This document shows positions 32,704 through 43,300 of a DNA stretch of 64,000 bases, piece after piece; positions within the stretch are counted from its first letter, which is position 1; every line of letters begins with the position of its first letter. Source of the DNA: Rhizoctonia solani. Lineage: Eukaryota; Basidiomycota; Agaricomycetes; Cantharellales; Ceratobasidiaceae. Both the position numbers and the translations under genes were made by a program. Below the pieces are notes generated by a model. It worked only from the letters and a program-made list of their open reading frames with translations, had not been told where the DNA came from and ran no database searches. Location of the stretch: contig NC_057375.1 in the NCBI RefSeq assembly GCF_016906535.1, forward strand, positions 1,674,001 to 1,738,000, read 5' to 3'.

Positions 32704-34067
32704 ATGAGCCTTACGAAGACGCTCTTTCTCAGTCTCCTTTTTGGCTCGCTTTATGTGTTGGCACAAGAAGAGCCTTATGTGGATCCCAAGGATGATCCTA
32801 GAACCGTCAGTGTTCATGTTTAAGAAACAATGCATACAACCTCTGATAGTATACATCTAGCACTTAAATACATCCCTAACAAGCCTGTAGCTGTCGCTTT
32901 CGGAATCTTATATCTCGCTGTGGCAGGGGGATGTGTGTACTGGGGCTTAAGGTGCTGGAGAAGGTATATGCTCACCATTATAATAGGGAGCGTTTTCTAC
33001 GCTGTCGGACTCTTTTTGAGACTGGGTGAGTGTAGTTATGATTGGATCAGTGAAGTGACAGCTGAGCGCAGATACTTAAAGCGTTTGCCGCGGACACACA
33101 CAACCTGGGTATGTTCATATGCATGAACACGATTGTTGTCCTATCTCCTTGTGCCTTTATCGCTACCGTACGTTGTTTTATTTGCTTGGACCAGCTGTTT
33201 TCTGAGAACTGATTTAATCTAGGTATATATGCTACTTGGTCGATTGGCTTTACATTTGGATGCCGACGAGTACCTGCTGGTCAAAGCGAGGATCATTACA
33301 AAGCTTTTCTTGGTGAGTTTTCATGAGATTATGTAGTTTTGATATATACTGAAAGCATTGAGCAGACATCAGATATTAGTATGTTTATCATAACAGCTGA
33401 CTTTTTCAATTGGAACTTATCAATTTGGCCCATAGTCACTCTTCTTATTCAGGCAACTGGAGGCGCGATGGTGACAAACCAGGATCTTAGTGAAATCGGT
33501 AACAAAGTCTGTACTGCTGTCTCATCCCGAGTCTGCAGTATTCTAACTTGGGAGCAAAAATAATATATTCCTAGTTGGACTCATAATCCAGCTTATTTCT
33601 TTCATCTTCTACATGGCCGTCTACGCTGTTTTTATTTATCGAATGATGGTCAATAGACCCGAAGAATGCTTCTTCCCGCGTAATAAGGCAGGGTTCTTCA
33701 CTCATTGGACAGCATTGGCCGGATCATTGACAGTTAGCTGCATAGGGATCCTGGTAAGTAACGCTTATCTACCTTTCTAAATAGCTCCCAACTCTGACAT
33801 TCTGCCAGATCCGCTCTGTGTTTCGAACGATTGAGCATAGTCAAGGGTACGGTGGCCATCTCGCTACAACTGAATCATACTTCTACGTGCTTGATGCACT
33901 GCCATTGTTTATCGGCATTCTGTAAGCTCGAGACCATTTTCGTTACCTCCCTTACTCATAGTATATATAGCGTATTTATTATCACTTGGCCACCTCTCTA
34001 CATGACGGGGATCCATAGAAGTCAATCGGAAACACCACTCCCTTTGAAAAATCGAAGCGCCGTGTAG
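32704..34067 (+). CDS. RTA1-like lipid-translocating exporter family protein, tandem copy A
   Basis: A multi-pass membrane protein of the RTA1/RSB1 family, whose yeast members move sphingoid bases or give resistance to toxic lipids and drugs. From ATG 32704 a hydrophobic signal-like start (MSLTKTLFLSLLFGSLYVLA) is followed by QEEPYVDPKDDPR. Later exons give KYIPNKPVAVAFGILYLAVA, RRYMLTIIIGSVFYAVGLFL, MNTIVVLSPCAFIATVYMLL, GRLALHLDADEYLLVKARII, the family signature QATGGAMVTNQDLSEIGNK, FYMAVYAVFIYRMMVNRPEE, IRSVFRTIEHSQGYGGHLAT and YFYVLDALPLFIGI, ending NRSAV with TAG at 34065-34067. About seven membrane segments fit the family. One base seems missing near the end of exon 1 (about 32810) compared with copy B. 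Substrate unknown. Confidence 0.85.
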
Positions 34068-35032
34068 TGTGAGTATGCGGAGTCGACTCGAACAGTGATC
34101 GAAATAGGTGTCACAGTCAGCACGAAGAGAATGGAATAGTGTTATTTATCTCGATGTGGGGGTGCAGGTTTGCAATGTATGGACTGTAGTTGATATGATT
34201 TTATTATAATTCTACACTTTCTACGCTAGATAATGTTCCCCGTTATAACGGCGAGTCCTATACGATAAACAAGACAATCATGGATTACTAGTTTGTATTT
34301 CGATAGGCGTGCGCGTTTCACCCACCTATGAAGAGGTAAACCCTGGGGAATTGCGACATCGATGGATACATGCCAGCGTCAGTGAGCCTATCTTCCGATT
34401 GGTTAGAACAGTAAGCTTACACTTGTGAACCACCACCCAGTTACTCCTCACATGCCAACTTGAGCGTTGACATCAAACGTACGCAGAGCCATGATGAGCA
34501 CATACCGAGCAAATTCAGCTATATACATAAATGCGAGCCCAAAATGCAGAAACTTCCAACCTCGATCACTCGACTTCGTTCTCTAGGACCAAAAAACCGA
34601 CCTTTAGTACGAAAAGCGGCCTAGGTGCCAGGAGAAGCGCTGCTCCATAGCCAGTTCATGGGAAATGGATGATGCCTCCTTTACAATCTCGAATAAACAG
34701 TTTGAAATCGATATAGGCTATCACTTCGACGATCGGAAAGGACTCAATCTTTATTATGGTGGTCAACTCAATACTACACTCTGATTACGTATGTACGGAA
34801 CCTATTTGTGGGCATACCCAGAGAGTTCAGTGCCTGTGTCCAGGTTGTACAATCGATATATCTGAATGTTACAGAGCCCGTTTCAGATTGATTACCTCAT
34901 CTAAGCAACCCGCGCTGACCGCGCTGCCTCGCGCCTAACGCGGGAACCCAGCTGGGCTAAAGCTATAAACCACTGTGTCAAGCGTCATACCCAATCAGCC
35001 ACGGCCCATATACCTTTAATCACTTCGACACA
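34068..35032. other. Spacer between RTA1-A and RTA1-B, part of the duplicated unit
   Basis: Contains the 3' flank of copy A and the promoter of copy B with the CGCG element. The stretch near 34320-34420 (including CTATCTTCCGATTGGTTAG) recurs near 36690-36780 after copy B, so the tandem duplication included the downstream spacer. No other gene seen. Confidence 0.6.
34911..34944 (+). promoter_or_regulatory. Conserved CGCG-rich element, copy 2 (upstream of RTA1-B)
   Basis: The same 34-bp element as at 32581, differing at two positions (GCTGCC for GCTCCA in the middle). It ends 88 bp before the ATG of copy B. Confidence 0.65.
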
Positions 35033-36400
35033 ATGAGCCCTATAAAAATTCTTGTTCTCGGCCTCTTTTCCCGCTCACTTTGTGTTTTGGCACAAGAAGA
35101 GCCGTATGTGGATCCCAAGAACGACCTCCAAAACCGTCAGTTTTTCTTATTAAGCAATATTCATACGGCCCTGACAATATGATTATAGCACTCAAAATAT
35201 TCCTAACAAACCTTTAGCCGTTATTGCAGGAATCTTATATCTCACTGTGGCAGCAGGATGTGTGACCTGGGGCTTAAGGCACTGGAGAAAATATATGCTC
35301 ACAATTATAATAGGAAGCATTTGCTATGCTATCGGACTTTTCTTGAGACTACGTGAGTGCATTCATGGTCAGACCAATGAAGTCGTGGCTGAGTACAGAT
35401 GATTAAAGCGTTCGCCGCGGATACACACAACTTAGGCATGTTTATATGTATGAATACGATCATTGTGCTATCACCTTGTGCATTCATTGCCACGGTACTT
35501 TCCCTCGTTTGTTCGAGCTGGCTATTTTCTGAAAATCTTAATCTAGGTATATATGCTACTGGGCCGGTTGGCTTTACATCTGGATGCCGACGAGTACCTA
35601 CTGGTCAAAGCAAAAATCATTACAAAACTGTTCTTGGTGAGTCCGCGTGGAATCATATTGCTTTAGTATGCACTGAGAACTTCAAGCAGACATCAGATAT
35701 TGGTATGTTCACCTTAATAACTAGCTTCATCAAATTCACCGATATGGTCATAGTCACCTTGCTTATTCAGGCAGCTGGAGGGTCGATGGTAACAAATAGG
35801 GACCTGAGTGAAGTTGGTAACAAGGTCTGTCCCGTCCCGCCTTGGCTACACAGTATCCCAACTCAAGGTTACCGATGGAATGTCAGATATTCCTAGCTGG
35901 CCTGATCATTCAACTTATTTCTTTCATATTCTACACCGGCGTCTATGCGGTCTTTCTTTATCGAATGATGGTTAACAGACCTGAAGAATGCTTCCTCCCC
36001 GCAACAAGTCAGAGTTATTCAGCCATTGGACAGCATTAGCTGGATCATTGGTAGTTAGTTGTATTGGGATCCTGTAAGCAATGATTGTTTCACTTTATAA
36101 ATAACGTTCAAATTGACCTTCGTTAGATTCGCTCCGTGTTTCGAACGGTCGAACACAGTCAGGGATTTAACGGTCATCTCGCTACAACTGAATCGTACTT
36201 CTACGCGCTTGATGCACTACCACTGTTTGTCAGTATCCTGTAAGTCCTGGGACACTTTTTGTTACGGACCATACTCATTGGCATATAGAGTGTTTGTAGT
36301 GACTTGGCCACCTCTATATATTGGGGGACCTATGTCGGCCAATCAGCAACGCCGTTCCAGTTTAAATTCCGGAGTGCCCTATGAAGTCTCGATATCATAA
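35033..36400 (+). CDS. RTA1-like lipid-translocating exporter family protein, tandem copy B
   Basis: The second member of the array, close to copy A across its length. From ATG 35033 it begins MSPIKILVLGLFSRSLCVLA and keeps QEEPYVDPK. Later text includes AVIAGILYLTVAAGCVTWGL, RKYMLTIIIGSICYAIGLFL, QAAGGSMVTNRDLSEVGNK, FYTGVYAVFLYRMMVNRPEE, and after the last introns the YFYALDALPLFVSI stretch, ending VSIS with TAA at 36398-36400. Compared with copies A and C one base is missing at 35191-35200 (start of exon 2), which breaks the KYIPNKP stretch, and the frame is also disturbed near 36000 after NRPEECFLP. The C-terminus has diverged from copy A. It could be functional if these are sequence errors. 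Confidence 0.8.
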
Positions 36401-36999
36401 ATCAATTGGGGTCTAGATTGGGAAGGTTGACATGCGGAATCGACTAAAGCGAGGACCGAAATGGACATATCGCAGTTGGCATGAACGAACGTCGAATGGC
36501 GTTGGCTATCTCAATGTTGAGGAATAGGTTTGCAATTTATAGATAGTAGTTTGATATTTCAATCTCATTGTGATGTTCAAGTATGCCGTAGTCTTGTTGC
36601 CTGATTACAAGGATGAGTCTTGGAGCAAGACCACTATACATTACCAATATGCATTTCGTTCAATGCGCACATTTTATCTACCTGTGAACCGGGTAAACTC
36701 TGGAGAATTGTAACGTCGGCGGGTGCATACACGGCCTATCAAATTGCGGTGAGTCTATCTTCCGATTGGTTAGGAACAGTAAATTCCGAGAGCACAATCC
36801 TGTGTCTTGGCTCTTTGATCCTGCTCTGCTGACAAGGTTTGGCTTTGTTTGACCTTGTTGTGGAACACGCGCTCACCGCGCTCCATCGCGCCTAACGCGG
36901 GTTGCGTGGCGGGGCCCTCCAAACTATAAAAACTGGTCCATGGGGACGTAGGCAAGTCAATAACCCTCCACAAAGCTCTCCTTGGATCTCTCCGCCAAG
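36401..36999. other. Spacer between RTA1-B and RTA1-C
   Basis: Contains the duplicated 3' flank described for copy A and, at 36868-36901, the third CGCG element. No gene was recognised. Confidence 0.6.
36868..36901 (+). promoter_or_regulatory. Conserved CGCG-rich element, copy 3 (upstream of RTA1-C)
   Basis: The same 34-bp element, with a single difference from copy 1 (CGCGCTCACC for CGCGCTGACC). It ends 98 bp before the ATG of copy C. Confidence 0.65.
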
Positions 37000-38368
37000 A
37001 TGATATCCACCCGAACACTCGTTTAGCTTCCTGTTTCATTCGCTCTCTGCACTCGCACAAGAAGAGGTTGTTTCAGATCCCAAAAATGCCCGAAATCGCA
37101 AGTGCTCTACAATGCGTACCAAGAGATAATGGCTAAATTCTCTCATATAGCACTGAAATACATCCCGAATAAACCCCTAGCTATCATCTCTGGGCTCCTC
37201 TACCTCGCTATACCTGCGATATGCTTGATCTGGGCCGCAAGCACTGGGCACGCTATATGCTTACCATTATGATCGGAGGTGTTTGCTATGCGATTGGCCT
37301 GTTCATGCGATTACGTGAGTGTTGTCGTAGCTGGAAGTCTGAGAACGCTGCTGATCGCAATGGCTATAGCCTTTGGGTCGAACCCGGATCGGTTGAGTCT
37401 TTACATTATCATGAACATGTTTACCGTGTTATCACCTTGTGCATTTATCGCTACGGTAAGTAGCTCTACTTCCTGCATTAACCAGCTCCGGGTCCAATTC
37501 ATCATAATATTTGTTCGGTGTAGGTATACATGTTACTTGGGCGACTAGCTTTGCACCTTGATGCCGATGAGTATCTGCTCGTAAAGGCACGAATTATAAC
37601 TAAATTGTTCTTGGTAAGTATTTCACCAGTTATGCTCGAGTTCACATACTAAAACTGTTGTACAGACATCAGATATTGGTATGCTCGCCCTTCCATATAT
37701 TTTTCTTCAACCTATTGATCACGAATACCTTCCCAGTGACTTACTTATTCAGGCAGCTGGAGGAGGAATGGCAGCCATGCAGAGCCTGAAAGATGTCGGT
37801 AAAAGGTTAGCGTCGATTGCTATATCTTTATTTTGCTCTGAACACGAATCAAAATAGATATTAATTGGCCTCATAGTCCAACTCATTTCGTTCACACTCT
37901 ATATGGTCGTATATGCCGTTTTCCTCTATCGGATGAAAGTAAATCGTCCCGGAGAGTGCCGCATGCCCAGTAACAAGGCCGAGTTCTTTACTCACTGGAC
38001 GACATTGGCCGGATCGTTGGTAGTCAGCTGCATAGGCATTTTTGTAAGCATGGATCATTTATTCTCCTGAGCAGCTGTTGACCAGAGGCGTACGATAGAT
38101 CCGCTCCATCTTCAGGACAATTGAAAATTCCCAAGGCTTTGATGGTTATTGGCCACTACCGAGGTCTACTTCTATGTGCTTGACACATTGCCACTATTCC
38201 TTGCTATTTGTAAGCCGAGATAATTATTTGCTTGGATCTGTTACTAATTGTTCTCTATCCAGGGTGTTTGTGGTTACTTGGCCACCTCTGTACCTTACTC
38301 GGTATGGACATGTCGACTCGATCGATACAGCCGTAGAGATGGGAGTTTCTCGGGACATGGAAAAGTAG
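37000..38368 (+). CDS. RTA1-like lipid-translocating exporter family protein, tandem copy C
   Basis: The third and most diverged member. From ATG 37000 the signal-like region is out of frame with the rest after about eight codons (a TAG at 37024-37026), then ALAQEE and the aligned exons follow. Recognisable parts are KYIPNKPLAIISGLLYLAIP, ARYMLTIMIGGVCYAIGLFM, MNMFTVLSPCAFIAT, GRLALHLDADEYLLVKARII, QAAGGGMAAMQSLKDVG, YMVVYAVFLYRMKVNRPGE and VFVVTWPPLYLTRYGHVDSI, ending RDMEK with TAG. A G seems missing at 37232-37234, between IW and the GRKHW stretch. The first intron uses a GC donor (ATC|GCAAGT) where copies A and B have GTCAGT. The signature lacks the MVTN-x-DLSE wording of the other copies, so its substrate may differ. 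Confidence 0.75.
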
Positions 38369-39295
38369 AGGCGAGAAGACAGAATGCGTCAGTGTGTGGT
38401 AGATATTGTTTTGTTATTTGTTGGATCGTAGATCAATCTTCTGGGGATCTCTTTTTTAGGTACTAAATAGTACCGCTGTACGTTTCTGTTATCATGGACA
38501 TGCATTTTCGTAAATTTAGTATACCTCGTGCTGAATCATGACCTATCCAGGGTTATGTTTGAGCCCCCTTCGATTCGGCCCGGCCATGATGGAAGATGAG
38601 GGTCTCTAAGGCCGGAGATTGTAATTGAGTTTAGTCGGAAGATACTTGCTATGAGAGTGTTAATTCATCTGGCCACTAGTGAGAAATAGAGCCCAAACAA
38701 AGCTCGACTTGGGGCAGAATATAGATTTGATACATTCCTTTTGTTAAAAAGTCACCATTATAACCAAGCCTATACTTTCCTGTCTGACCGATGGTGCTAT
38801 ATAGATTTATATCTAATTACGTGCCCTCATCAAAGGCTTTCCGAGTCTCAACTCATTGCATCGTAGGGGCTGAGCTTTGTCGCAGTGCAATATGGATACC
38901 ATAGCCACGATCGTAACTCTAGTTGTCCTTGGGGCAAACCAGAGAGAAGCAGTCGCGTTCATTTCCTTACATGTTCTTTATTATCAAAACTAAACTCGAG
39001 TTATGTGAGATATTAATGTATATTGTGAATATAATATAAGTGTACTATACATAGTACTTTTTGCCCGAGAAATTCATGTTCGAAATGAGATAACCAACCA
39101 TGAGCTTATTTAAATCCATGAATACACTACAATATCATTATTCGTGATCGAAAAACCTAAGCATAGCGTCAACGTTGAAGCTATACAGCGTCACTTTAAA
39201 CTCGAGTCACACCTGACCATCCACGGCAGCCGAGCGCTTATGAACTCAAGTCTATCCATTCCACTGCATTCAGACTTTCACGGCTTTTAACAAAG
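38369..39295. other. Intergenic region, nothing recognised
   Basis: AT-rich spacer downstream of the RTA1 array and upstream of the GNAT gene. No open frame with a domain, no RNA gene and no clear repeat. Confidence 0.5.
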
Positions 39296-40128
39296 ATGTC
39301 TGAGTCGATTAATTTACTTGGGAATTATCCCTACAACCCACGCTATGCAGGAGCCGTTCAGCATAACTCCAAAACCAATGAGCCCTTTATTGCTCTACCC
39401 GCGCCCCATTCCAACATTCACTTGACGCCTCCACGACTAGACGATGCGGATGATATTTTGCCCATAATGAACAATCGAGAAATTTTTATGAACCTTGCCA
39501 GTGCTCCCTATCCCTATCTTCGAGAGCATTGCGATGCACGCTTGCGGGATCGAGTCAGAGACTATGAGAATGCTATGGCACACATGTCGAACATTGCTGA
39601 AGATGTCAAGTTTCTTGATTTTTCCGTTCAGACACATCAGGGAGGTCGCACCTGACGGAACCGAGACATTCTTGGGGGATATTGGACTCGTTCGCGAATG
39701 TGAATTCTGCGAGATAGACGATAAAGAGTCCAGAGCGGATGCTGTGAATACAGATATGAGCCTTCCGCCGGGAGACCCACGTATTGTCTGGACATTTGGA
39801 AGTAAGAGTTATAATTGGGGCTTAATCTGTTGCCTTTCGCTAAATTTTATGACTTTATTAGATTATCTTCGACCAACACACCAAGGACGAGGTTATCATG
39901 TCCGTAGTGATTAAGACAGTGACCGATGTGTGGGCGATTCCCCACATGAACGCACGTAGATTTTATGCGGCAGCATTCATCGAGAATGTTGGAAGTCAAA
40001 AGGTGTTTCAGAAGAACGGATTCGACATCGTTAGTCGAGTGTATGGTGCGATTCGGTTCCCTGAAAGCAAGGGTGGTCATGTCAAGGAAAGCATTATTCT
40101 TCGTAGAGATATACCCACCCCCTCATAG
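39296..40128 (+). CDS. GNAT-family N-acetyltransferase
   Basis: Transfers an acetyl group from acetyl-CoA; substrate unknown. From ATG 39296 the protein reads MSESINLLGNYPYNPRYAGA, then LTPPRLDDADDILPIMNNRE, ASAPYPYLREHCDARL, HIREVAPDGTETFLGDIGLV, DYLRPTHQGRG, and MSVVIKTVTDVWAIPHMNA, followed by NVGSQKVFQKNGFDIVSRVY and a C-terminus ending PTPS with TAG. HQGRG followed by a helix is the acetyl-CoA binding motif A, and the N-x-x-S-x-x-V-x-x-K-x-GF pattern is motif B, as in RimJ/RimL-like enzymes. One base is missing near 39618-39626 and one is extra at 39893-39895, so the frame breaks twice while the protein text stays intact. A short intron lies at about 39803-39860. Confidence 0.8.
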
Positions 40129-40332
40129 ACCATACTTTCGATGGACCATACAAGTTGGCTTAAATAGCAATGATTGCCTTTTCTGGTATGCATCGGACCC
40201 TGAATCGAGAGTGGCAACTTCAAAAACGCCGAGTAGCCACTCTCGCGCTTGCGACCTACCACCCCACCGTGACGCACGCTCCAAGAGGCCAACTGACGCC
40301 CAGCAATATAAGAATTATAGCTAATTACTATA
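40129..40332. other. Short spacer with a 10-bp hairpin
   Basis: CGAGAGTGGC at 40206-40215 and its exact reverse complement at 40236-40245 flank a 20-nt loop. It sits between the GNAT stop codon and the helicase start. Confidence 0.5.
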
Positions 40333-43300
40333 ATGACACGTCCAAGTCGGCTGAAATCCGGCTTGCATTCTAAATCTCCCGAAATCTCTCGCAAACACCT
40401 CCCTAGTGATTCCCCACGTCCCCCATAGCTCGTAGACCACCCAATTACGAGGTTGATTTCGTCGGTGATCCAAGGCCTTCTAATCCTGAAGAGTGGATTA
40501 TATTTGCACAAAAGAAGCTTTGGACAACTGGAAAGGTGGTGGATGTGATTCAAGCTCTTGCGGATATTGAACCGGATCTACTCGAGTTCCTCATGTCTGG
40601 TTTGTGTAGTGCCATTTTTTAATAATTCTTACTCAGTGTGATTTGATTTTCTGTAGACGAGGAAGTTCGTGGTGCTGTACGCACTTCTGTGTGTGGGGCG
40701 GCCTTCCCATCCACACGCACTATGTGGCTCAATAGCCTCAGCTACTCGCTCTTCCAACGATTCCTTACATCAATCGACTTCCTCCGAACCTGAGTCTGGT
40801 AGATCGTGCCGTTGATGAAGCATGCCGACAAGTCATTCCATATCTGACCCTGCTTTCTGCCTTGGGTCAGATCCAATTCGCCGTAGCTATCGAACATGAA
40901 GAAGCGTTCCCGACCAAGAAGAGTCAGAAAAGGCGCAAGGCCAGTAATGCTATGCGGGTGCGTCAAAACACGTCTGCAGTTGATCCCCGGCTCTTTACGG
41001 CTGTTGGTCTCGAACATCCGACCACAATAGAGGAGTTGCAGAAGATCGAGGTACAAGTTATGCAGCGGCTTCAGGTGCTACTTGAGGTTTGTAAATCATC
41101 GTTGCTCCTATCGTCTGCTTATGAACTCTCTCAATAGGTGCTGCTTGGTGCCTTTGAAAGCGCAGAACTGGGGGCTTACTCGGAAACATTATTCTTCGGC
41201 AATCCCTTTCAACAGATCAATGAACAGTCAATGGTGGCTATTGTTGCCGATGAAAGTACCGAGGGGTCCGACCCTCTTCCCGTAACAAACCCAGGTGTTT
41301 TCCCTCATATTCGACCACTAGCCGCCGCAAAGTATTTTGACGAAGGATCCGCGCTTGGAGCATGGTCGATAATCTCGGGCCGAGCAGTGAATGATCTTCG
41401 ACAGATGCGCAAGGGAGATAGCCATGTCTTTGGGATGGTCGAGAAAAAGATTACGTAGGTCTCGTTGCTAACGCTTAGAGTTTAAACTTGATTTACTCCT
41501 TAATTTCATCCAGCGAACTCTCCCAAGGATTTTTCTCCGAAAGCAACCAGAAGAGGCTGGTTGGATTAGACACTGAGGGTATGACAAGACCCTTTGTTTA
41601 TTTTTAAAACTAATGCATCTCTCTAGTCCCGATCTACGAGGCCAAGGTTTCACGCGACATACGCATTGTATACCAAATCGACCTCGACACGGATGTAGAC
41701 GCAAAGGTGTGTTCTTCAATTGGGTATTTGTAACAACCTAGTCATCAAGTTGATCAACACCCTGTAGATCGACAAACAAAGTCAGTTAAACCCTGATGAT
41801 TATCAGCTACGCCATCAACTGATACACCCATCTCCCTTAGTTATTAGATTTACGGTGTCTACACGCATGCCCAACTCGATAACAGACTATGGGCACTGGT
41901 CTCACACTACCATATTGGTCGTCGCGGCAAAATATCGTCGAAGGTAAGCAAATCCTTGGTCGGCGGTCATTTGCGCGACGCTAAAATATGGGTTCTTTAG
42001 GTGTCTTCATCGTGAAACCCCGCGCGCGCCAGGCCAGAATGTCACCCTGCCTGCGTATTTCCCTTACGAAGACACAGAGGTTCCCGGAGACTCTTCGCCG
42101 CCACCACCCACTGCATCAGTAGAGAGCGAGATGTCAGACAAGGATCTCTTGAACGTGAGTGACATATGTATATTTCAATAAAAATCTTAACAAATCATCG
42201 GTTATAGCTACACTCCCTAATTGCGTAGGTGATTTCAAGCTGGACACGCGTCATCTAACTCTTTATTCTAGCCTTGAGAAATTTATACCAATGTCACGGT
42301 CCCTCATCGACGGTAGGTCATCTCAGTCAGCTTTAGACACCGTTCTGACGCCATCTCACAGCAATATTGAACGATTCCGACTCGAATCACGTTTTCCAAG
42401 TTTCGTGCGTAATCATCTTGTATTCTGATGGGATTCGCGTGACGGAGCCATTTCGTCTAGCCCGAAGGAGAAGGAAATTATTTATCACGACTCAGCTTGC
42501 TTTGTCTTGGGACGTAGTGGAACTGGTATGAAAACCTATTTCTGAATGACTAAAACACTAAAGATTATGCACAGGAAAAACAACAAGTATTGTATTCAAG
42601 GTATGTCGCTAGTCTGATCGTTCTTCAAGTTTGCTGAATGACACCGAAAATTGTAGATGATAGGGATCGAAAAACTATTCGAACAGATGGGAGAAATGGC
42701 CAAACCTCGTCAAGTGTTTGTTACACAATCTCGTGTCCTTGCTCAGAGGGTGCAAGAATACTACCAGAGCCTTGTGAGTGGCCCTTCGGACACGTCGAAC
42801 AAGTCAAGCAAGTCCGTATTGTATTCAAGGTATGTCGCTAGTCTGATCGTTCTTCAAGTTTGCTGAATGACACCGAAAATTGTAGATGATAGGGATCGAA
42901 AAACTATTCGAACAGATGGGAGAAATGGCCAAACCTCGTCAAGTGTTTGTTACACAATCTCGTGTCCTTGCTCAGAGGGTGCAAGAATATACCAGAGCCT
43001 TGTGAGTGGCCCTTCGGACACGTCGAACAAGTCAAGCAAGTCCGACGAGGACGAAGAGCACGTTTTGGCCGATCTCGACGACGAGGATGTTAGTGCGTTT
43101 GGACTTCCGGCCAAGTACTCAATGCTTGAAGATCGCCATTTCCCTTTGTTTGTGACGTTCGATCAGGTAGGCTTTGCAAGATGGCTCGATTCTACAGGCG
43201 GTCGAACTCACCTGTATTATAGCTTTGTAGCCTATTGGAGGCAGATTTTGGCCTGCAGTTCAAGCGCCTGACCCGGACAAGGCCCATGCCGCTGCCGAGA

